26,570 nucleotides of DNA from contig JAXDRV010000080.1 in the NCBI GenBank assembly GCA_034090805.1, positions 1-26,570 on the forward strand, read 5' to 3'. This DNA is from Ornithomonoglobus_A sp034090805. Lineage in GTDB: Bacteria; Bacillota; Clostridia; UBA1381. The notes beneath the pieces are model-generated. The model was not told the DNA's origin. It saw only the letters and a program-made list of their open reading frames with translations, and searched no databases. Positions 21,347-26,570 of this stretch are shown piece after piece (the first letter of the stretch is position 1; every line of letters begins with the position of its first letter). The translations under genes were made by a program, and so were the position numbers.

Positions 21347-21539
21347 ATTTCTCTCTGTCAGATGCTTTCTTGAGTATGTTCGTCAAAAATGCCGTTCCTT
21401 TCGGCTTGACAAGCTTCACATACATGGAGCATTCCTTTCCGTTATGAAATCCGAGGTAAGGACATACCATCGAACGTCCGTCAAGGTTGTATGTATCTCT
21501 TCCGGTCTGACAGTGCGGACATAATTTTCGTATGAACAT
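21345..21539 (-). CDS. Small Cys-containing protein, unknown function
   Basis: The 64-residue basic protein has a CPHC pair near its N-terminus, a CPY motif near residue 27 and another Cys in KECSMYV. This spacing could make a small zinc knuckle. The sequence between (GRDTYNLDGRSMVCPYLGF) resembles no family I can name. ATG at 21539 sits five bases after GGAGG; an in-frame reading to 21608 would overlap the SLH gene and lacks a site. The start is 25 bp after the SLH gene stop, so the two are likely co-transcribed and end at the same terminator. The strong ribosome binding site and operon position support a real gene. Confidence 0.65.
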   Translation of the reverse strand: MFIRKLCPHCQTGRDTYNLDGRSMVCPYLGFHNGKECSMYVKLVKPKGTAFLTNILKKASDREK

Positions 21540-21564
21540 TATAACCTCCGTTTTGCTGTTATAT

Positions 21565-24500
21565 TTATTTGCAGTCCTCCCATTTAATTTCAAGACCCTT
21601 ATCATCAAGATAATAATTATGCGTTATTGTCGCCTCAAGGACAATAACATAATACCATCTCTCAATATCAAGGTCATTAAACGGGTTATAATTAAGTGAC
21701 TTCACATACGGTTCGGAAGGATTTCTGCCGAGCAGCTTATTAACAACAGTCATGACCTCGGCACGTGTTATCTCATTTTCGGCTCTTATCGTGCCGTCCT
21801 CGTAGCCGTCAAAAAGTCCTGCGCCGTGCAACGACATTATATCCTCGTATGCCCAGTATTCTTCCGATAAATCCGAGAATTTATTTTCATTTTCGGATTC
21901 GTCAACCTTTGTAAATCTGCGGATAAGCGCAGCAAATTCGGCTCTTGTCAGATTTCTTTCCGGCTTGAACTCGCTGTCGGGATAACCGTAAATCACTCCG
22001 TCCCTCGACATATATTCGATTTCAGACACGGACCAGCGGTTCGCCGGAACGTCCGGGAACACGTCGCCCTTTACGGCAAACGGCTCGTCATACTGCTTAT
22101 TTTTTATTCTGTAAAGAATCGCAGCCATTTCCTCACGTGTAATTTTGCCGTTCGGACGGACACTGCCGTCGGGATAGCCGTTTATGTATCCGATATGAGT
22201 CGGGTGCTCGTTGCCGAAAATATCCTTTGTGTATTTTCGGGTATTGTCAACCGTCTGCGGCTTGCTTGTACTTCCGCCGCCTCCGCCGCCTCCGCCGCCA
22301 CCACCGCTGTATTTGATGGTGGGTACGGTGTATTTGTATGTTCCCGTTTTTCCGTAAACGCCGTACCAACAGGCGGGCTTATTCCCGTTTTTACATTCCA
22401 CGCATTTCCCGCAAGCACTGAAGTACACCGCCTTGACGGTTACTGCTTCATTTAAAGTAAGCTCCTCGTCCTCATATGCTTTTCTGCCCTCATTGTCGCC
22501 GTCAGACGGATCGCTTGCGTCAAGAGTATAATAAAGCAGAATATTATTGTCCTCAGGATAGTCGTTTATAATTGTGTATCTTGTACCCTTGTCAAACTCC
22601 ACCCTGTCGTTCCCAAGCGATGTAACCGGGACATTCAGATGCACAAAATCGATTTTATGTGTAAAATCGCTGTTTTCGATACGTCCGTTTTCATCCTCCA
22701 GCCATGCTGTGATTGTGATTGTATCCATTGACGAATTTACCATAATCGGTGCTGCATTGTCGTACACGAGATTATTCGTGGTTGCTCCCGTACCATCCGT
22801 TTTTGTATAGCTGTAAAAATAATGTATTTTCGCATTTTTATTCTGAGTCAGAAGCTTGATTCCGTTTGCATATTCTCCCGTATCAAGCACATCGGCACTG
22901 ATTCTGTCCGCATCATACGGATTTGCGATATATACGCTTCCGGTTGCGGAATTTTCGGATTCTATGATATAGTAATGAATCTTACTTGTACTTATCTTTC
23001 CTGTAGCTTCATTCAGCACATACGCTTTAAACGACATCGTATGCGGGATTTCTCTTTCCTGCCCCGTATAGCGGTAATCCCTCGTATCGCCGTTTGAACG
23101 ATACCAAATCGTATAATTTTTGTCCGACGGAGCACGCTCGTCAAGCTCAAGCTTTGTTGTCGGTACGGGAGTCTTAAGATAACGTCCCGACGGCAGCGTT
23201 ATAATCGGCGCAATCGGCACAAAATTATACACATAACTCGTTACCGCACTGTAATTGCCGCCCCTTGCCGAACGCAGCTGCAAAACAGTATCCTGCTTCA
23301 GCTTTATATCCGTACCGTCATAATCAGTCCAATCGGCTGCGTTATCCGCCTTATACTGAATCGTATCGCCGCTGTTTAAGGAATACAGCTTTACATAAAG
23401 CAGATTATTTTCATCGTCTGCCTTTATCTCCTCATATTCTCCCGTTTCCTTGTCCGCATACGGCGGCGCAAGGGCATTTATATTATCACTCAAGGTATAC
23501 GTGTACCTGTTCGGCTGGCTCTCAACACCGTCAAGCTCTGCACGTATATCAAGCACCGCCGGAGAATTCAGGCTGCCGCTGTTTAGCGTTCCCAAAGGAA
23601 CAGTACATTCCTTGTCCTTGTATGAATTTCCGGTCGCAGTGTCAATGTAAAATCTGCCGTCATCACATACAAACTCATTTTGGAATCCGTTTATATCGTA
23701 CTTGACCGTGCTGCCCTTTACCGCCGCCACAGGCACAACCGGCAGTCTGCTGCCGCCGACAGCCGCCGAGGGCGCAGCCTTCGGAGCCTCCGGCGTTACG
23801 GTATATTCAAAAATACCTATATCGCTTTTTACACCGAAAACGTTCACCGCAACGGCTTTTATAATTGTTCTCCCCTTAATCTTAATCGGAGTACCGTCAT
23901 ATTTCACCGTACCCTCCGTATTCGGAACAGGGTCTGCCACAAAACCGCCGCCATAGCTTACCGTATAATAAATCTCAGTACCTGCCGGAACAGGCATAAA
24001 CTGAGTTTCAAAACCCTTGTCATCACCTATTTTTCTCGTATAATTCCCCGGCAAAAGCGTTGTGATCGGCTTTACCGGCTTTTTTGTTACTATATCGTAG
24101 GAGTGCGTAACAACATTGGAGTAAGTTACACCGTCCTTCTTTACAACCGCCGAAACAACCGTATATTTCGTTATATCGATAATCGCCGAGTCGGAAGTGT
24201 CCGCCGCCTTTATACGTGTCAGGCTTGTGATCGGATCGCTGCCGTCGATTGTGTAGTACAATTCAAATCGGCTTGTGTTTTCGTTTGTGCTTTCCGTACA
24301 GTAAATCGTAATCTTGTCCGAATTTGTAAACTGCGTACTCTCCGGCGCAAATTCGGGCGGCAGGGGCTTGATTTTATATGTAAATTTGTATATTCCACCC
24401 TCGTTTCCGTTTTTGCCAACCGCCTTTGCAAAAATATCGGTATCCTTATCAATGCTAAGGACGTCCTTATAATCCAACCAAGTATTCCCGCCGTCTGTAC

Positions 24501-26130
24501 TGTATTTTACGGTATTTTCCGGATTGTTCGGCGTCAATGTCACGTTCACGCCGCCCTCATACACTCCCGGCGGATAGAATGCGTCAACGCCGTAGTCGTC
24601 ATATCCATTAAACAGGTAATAAAATGAAGAAACGTCACTGTATTCTCCGTCATAGAGCGAAACGGCACGCAAGGTCGTGTCCTTTGCAAGCGTGATCACT
24701 CCGGCATATTCCATACCGTTTGAAATCGGATCGCTGCCGTCCGTTGTATAATATATCTTCGCCCCGGACGTCACGCAGGAAAGCGTTACATCGATTTTTT
24801 CGTCATATTCGCCGGATGCGTGGCTCGACGTTACCGCCGCCGGCTTAACACCCAGATAATACCTCGCCTCATCAGACATCTCCCCCATTCTATCCGTTAT
24901 AAGCCGCACCGTACGCTTTTTTGTTATTTGTATGCTCTGTGTCTGCTTATTCAGCTTTACCCATTCCGTTTCGGGGTTTGCGCCGTCGGATATTGCTTCT
25001 GCGGGCGCATCGGAGAAGGTATAGTAAACCTCGCTGCCGTCCTCGATATTCCCAAAAACACCTTTGTCTGACGCATAAACCGTAAAAGCGCTGTATTCGC
25101 TGTAAATATTCGGTATCAGCTTTTTTGTGCTGTCAAACAGATACGGTGCTTTCGGAATAATTTCATAACTGTATCGTACAGTGTCACTCGCTTTGCCGTC
25201 CGAAAGGCGCTTTGCATAGCAGATAATCGTCGATGTAGCTTCTATATCGAAAGGAGAAATGTATTTTTCAAAGTTTGTTCCACCGTCCGTGGAATAGTAT
25301 ATGTCACAGCCCTCCTCGGCGGTAAGCTTAACCGTCTGTTTTTCCGTGTAGCTGCCCGCCGGCGGATTCGGCACGGGAGAAGACGACTTCGTTTTATCCT
25401 TGATAATAATATGGTGATAGCCGCCGTTTATCGTGTTGAACATAAAGGTTTGCTCGTTTAGCTCCTCGGACTGATTTTTCGCAAAAATCTCAAGCGTACA
25501 TTCATCACTGCCGGAGGTATCAATAAAAATATCCGTACTTCCCGTTTTCAGCGGTGTAAGCGGCAACCTGCACAAATTATACCACAGCTGATCCGCCTTT
25601 TTCTGCGGCACATAGTCTCCGCTGAAAAATACGGTCAGATATGCGGACTTGTATGTTTTTCCGTTTATTACGGTGCTGTCGCTGCCGTGACGGTAGGGAT
25701 AGTAGCCTATTGTCGTAGGCAAATCGTCGATTTCATCATCGCCGACATTCTCGGAGCCTGTTTCGCTGTTTGAAATATTACTGTCCGGAACAGCGAAATC
25801 AATCGGCGCAGACGGCTCGGAGGCATAGTCAAAGTATGCCGGATCAAAATATATTTTCACCGTATAGCCGTTCATATCATACTGAGGTTCTTTGTGTTCT
25901 CCGTTTTCATACAGTCCCTTGTTGGGATCGTCTACCGCAAAATATACATCGGTATTTTCGCCGATATATACCGTACTGACGTCTGTCGTTACGGATGGAT
26001 TTTTTCCCTGTGCGTGCAGATATACGGTTCGCTGCGCTTTATTGTTCTCCGCAAATACAATATTTACCGGCAGATTAAGACATAGCAGCATTAAACTCAA
26101 AATAGCCGATAAAATTTTTTTCTTTGACAT
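21565..26130 (-). CDS. SLH-anchored surface protein with cohesin-like domain and chitobiase-type repeats
   Basis: The 1521-residue exported protein has a signal peptide (MSKKKILSAILSLMLLCLNL, cleavage likely after VFA). Residues about 35-245 resemble a cohesin-like fold (TVYIGENTDVYFAVDD, GYTVKIYFDPAYFDY). About eleven repeats follow (about 255-1270), many with the CHB_HEX_C/Fn3-associated word YYTTDGSDP. An eleven-glycine linker lies near 1276-1286. SLH domains sit at about 1302-1342, 1358-1408 and 1418-1470, and a WE-ending tail completes the protein. SLH domains bind pyruvylated wall polymers, so it is cell-wall attached. The last repeat has a four-Cys insert, CGKCVEC to PAC. ATG at 26130 follows AAGGAGAAAGG; the ATG at 26154 precedes that site. 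It follows a dockerin gene on the same strand. Confidence 0.88.
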   Translation of the reverse strand: MSKKKILSAILSLMLLCLNLPVNIVFAENNKAQRTVYLHAQGKNPSVTTDVSTVYIGENTDVYFAVDDPNKGLYENGEHKEPQYDMNGYTVKIYFDPAYFDYASEPSAPIDFAVPDSNISNSETGSENVGDDEIDDLPTTIGYYPYRHGSDSTVINGKTYKSAYLTVFFSGDYVPQKKADQLWYNLCRLPLTPLKTGSTDIFIDTSGSDECTLEIFAKNQSEELNEQTFMFNTINGGYHHIIIKDKTKSSSPVPNPPAGSYTEKQTVKLTAEEGCDIYYSTDGGTNFEKYISPFDIEATSTIICYAKRLSDGKASDTVRYSYEIIPKAPYLFDSTKKLIPNIYSEYSAFTVYASDKGVFGNIEDGSEVYYTFSDAPAEAISDGANPETEWVKLNKQTQSIQITKKRTVRLITDRMGEMSDEARYYLGVKPAAVTSSHASGEYDEKIDVTLSCVTSGAKIYYTTDGSDPISNGMEYAGVITLAKDTTLRAVSLYDGEYSDVSSFYYLFNGYDDYGVDAFYPPGVYEGGVNVTLTPNNPENTVKYSTDGGNTWLDYKDVLSIDKDTDIFAKAVGKNGNEGGIYKFTYKIKPLPPEFAPESTQFTNSDKITIYCTESTNENTSRFELYYTIDGSDPITSLTRIKAADTSDSAIIDITKYTVVSAVVKKDGVTYSNVVTHSYDIVTKKPVKPITTLLPGNYTRKIGDDKGFETQFMPVPAGTEIYYTVSYGGGFVADPVPNTEGTVKYDGTPIKIKGRTIIKAVAVNVFGVKSDIGIFEYTVTPEAPKAAPSAAVGGSRLPVVPVAAVKGSTVKYDINGFQNEFVCDDGRFYIDTATGNSYKDKECTVPLGTLNSGSLNSPAVLDIRAELDGVESQPNRYTYTLSDNINALAPPYADKETGEYEEIKADDENNLLYVKLYSLNSGDTIQYKADNAADWTDYDGTDIKLKQDTVLQLRSARGGNYSAVTSYVYNFVPIAPIITLPSGRYLKTPVPTTKLELDERAPSDKNYTIWYRSNGDTRDYRYTGQEREIPHTMSFKAYVLNEATGKISTSKIHYYIIESENSATGSVYIANPYDADRISADVLDTGEYANGIKLLTQNKNAKIHYFYSYTKTDGTGATTNNLVYDNAAPIMVNSSMDTITITAWLEDENGRIENSDFTHKIDFVHLNVPVTSLGNDRVEFDKGTRYTIINDYPEDNNILLYYTLDASDPSDGDNEGRKAYEDEELTLNEAVTVKAVYFSACGKCVECKNGNKPACWYGVYGKTGTYKYTVPTIKYSGGGGGGGGGGGSTSKPQTVDNTRKYTKDIFGNEHPTHIGYINGYPDGSVRPNGKITREEMAAILYRIKNKQYDEPFAVKGDVFPDVPANRWSVSEIEYMSRDGVIYGYPDSEFKPERNLTRAEFAALIRRFTKVDESENENKFSDLSEEYWAYEDIMSLHGAGLFDGYEDGTIRAENEITRAEVMTVVNKLLGRNPSEPYVKSLNYNPFNDLDIERWYYVIVLEATITHNYYLDDKGLEIKWEDCK
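22279..22312. repeat. Poly-glycine coding microsatellite
   Basis: A run of CCG, CCT and CCA triplets on the plus strand encodes eleven consecutive glycines on the minus strand in the SLH protein. It forms the hinge between the repeat stalk and the SLH anchor and is prone to length change by slippage in steps of three. Boundaries are approximate by a codon. Confidence 0.8.
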
Positions 26131-26204
26131 AAAACCTTTCTCCTTTTTATACATAACATTCCTCTTCCAAGGAGCATAAAGCGCCCGCCTTATGCCCTTT
26201 GAAA

Positions 26205-26229
26205 GAGGGGCGGAAAGCTTCCGCCTCTC
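26205..26229 (-). terminator. Weak terminator-like hairpin after the dockerin gene
   Basis: On the minus strand a GC-rich stem with a bulge (AGAGGCGGAA to TTCCGC-CC-CTCT) starts about 10 bp after the stop and ends in only TTTC. It may reduce rather than stop transcription into the SLH gene. Confidence 0.45.
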
Positions 26230-26239
26230 CTTTTATTGA

Positions 26240-26570
26240 TTATTCACCCCATGAAACAAGTACGTATGCTACGTCCTTGGAGTCTATCTTTCCGTCACGG
26301 TTGAGATCGTATCTTATAAATTTAGCATTGCCTGTCGGATCTGTATCGAGTCCTGTCTTGCCGAAATACGATACTACCGCCGAAAGGTCGTAAATGTTGA
26401 TTTGGTTATCCTTTACAATCTCACCTGCAAGGAAGTTTTTGGTTACCGCATTACCGTCACCTGTTATCATCTCTGTTGCGTGATTGCCATCCTTAACGTT
26501 GTTCCAGAAGTTAAGTGTCTTATCCTCTGTCATGGTAACTGTGTAACGTGCTGTTCTGTAACCCTCGCCT
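26240..26570 (-). CDS. C-terminal part of a dockerin type I-containing protein (5' end outside the window)
   Basis: The frame is open from the TAA at 26240-26242 to the right edge, so the upstream ATG at 26533 is internal; residues GEGYRTARYTVT precede it. The visible 109 residues end in a dockerin-like pair of segments. The second, YDLNRDGKIDSKDVAYVLVSW, is a good EF-hand-like calcium loop. The first, EIVKDNQINIYDLSAVVSYFG, keeps the helix but has lost acidic positions 1 and 3. Dockerins dock secreted proteins onto cohesins. The next gene downstream on the same strand encodes an SLH-anchored protein with a cohesin-like domain, so a local docking pair is plausible. The catalytic or binding part of this protein is not visible. 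Confidence 0.8.
   Translation of the reverse strand, partial: GEGYRTARYTVTMTEDKTLNFWNNVKDGNHATEMITGDGNAVTKNFLAGEIVKDNQINIYDLSAVVSYFGKTGLDTDPTGNAKFIRYDLNRDGKIDSKDVAYVLVSWGE

Noticed and set aside
23680..24627. Open frame of 315 codons on the plus strand opposite the SLH protein
   Set aside because: Arginine- and tyrosine-rich shadow of the repeat region, with no start signals and no recognisable domain.
26240..26533. Stand-alone 97-residue dockerin protein starting at the ATG at 26533
   Set aside because: The frame stays open to the window edge without a ribosome binding site at that ATG, so it is the end of a longer protein.

Overview
The window comes from a spore-forming, Gram-positive anaerobe of the Clostridia, probably a gut-type Oscillospiraceae or Ruminococcaceae relative. 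The evidence is spoIVA, the CIRCE-controlled order hrcA-grpE-dnaK-dnaJ, a long-form hpf preceded by a raiA-type RNA, divergent pdxR and pdxST, a DUF1292 gene, and an SLH-anchored surface protein beside a dockerin-bearing protein. Nearly all genes lie on the minus strand. Only pdxR, spoIVA and the lipoprotein gene behind it (10807-14424) are on the plus strand.

Layout from left to right. At 1-57 is the first 19 codons of what looks like an IS66-type accessory ORF running off the left edge. At 210-4156 is a minus-strand module (transcribed right to left): a HisD homologue, a 440-bp repeat-rich gap, a HisB homologue, a HAD phosphatase and a solitary beta subunit of Fe-S fumarase. The HisD and HisB homologues both carry substitutions at positions that bind metal or substrate in the true histidine enzymes. 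Together with the HAD protein they look like a repurposed set rather than ordinary histidine genes. This is the most intriguing possible new system here, and it is an inference. At 4181-8941 is the heat-shock cluster. hrcA has a sigma-A-type promoter and a perfect CIRCE operator. dnaJ has its own consensus promoter, and the HisD-like gene sits 24 bp behind dnaJ. At 9158-12177 is the PLP synthase pair pdxS-pdxT, divergent from a MocR-type regulator (pdxR) whose usual PLP-binding lysine is an arginine.

At 12251-14424 are spoIVA and a DUF4163/DUF3298-type lipoprotein gene, closed by a strong bidirectional terminator shared with the convergent hpf. At 14536-15751 are hpf, a structured RNA of about 220 nt directly upstream of it (matching the raiA RNA in location and architecture, with its own promoter), and a DUF1292 gene. 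At 15752-16087 is the second copy of the hairpin-rich MITE-like repeat. At 16088-19008 are metA (predicted acetyl-CoA type) and an AMP-binding acyl-CoA synthetase-like gene with an odd start. At 19163-21139 is a DUF4965/glutaminase-A-like protein.

The right end (21345-26570) is a cell-surface locus, with genes named here in transcription order. First is the C-terminal part of a dockerin-type protein that runs off the edge. Next is a protein of about 1520 residues with a signal peptide, a cohesin-like N-terminal domain, about eleven chitobiase-C-terminal-like repeats, a poly-glycine linker and SLH domains. Last is a small Cys-containing protein.

Family assignments rest on motifs recognised by eye and on remembered reference sequences. 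No database search was run.
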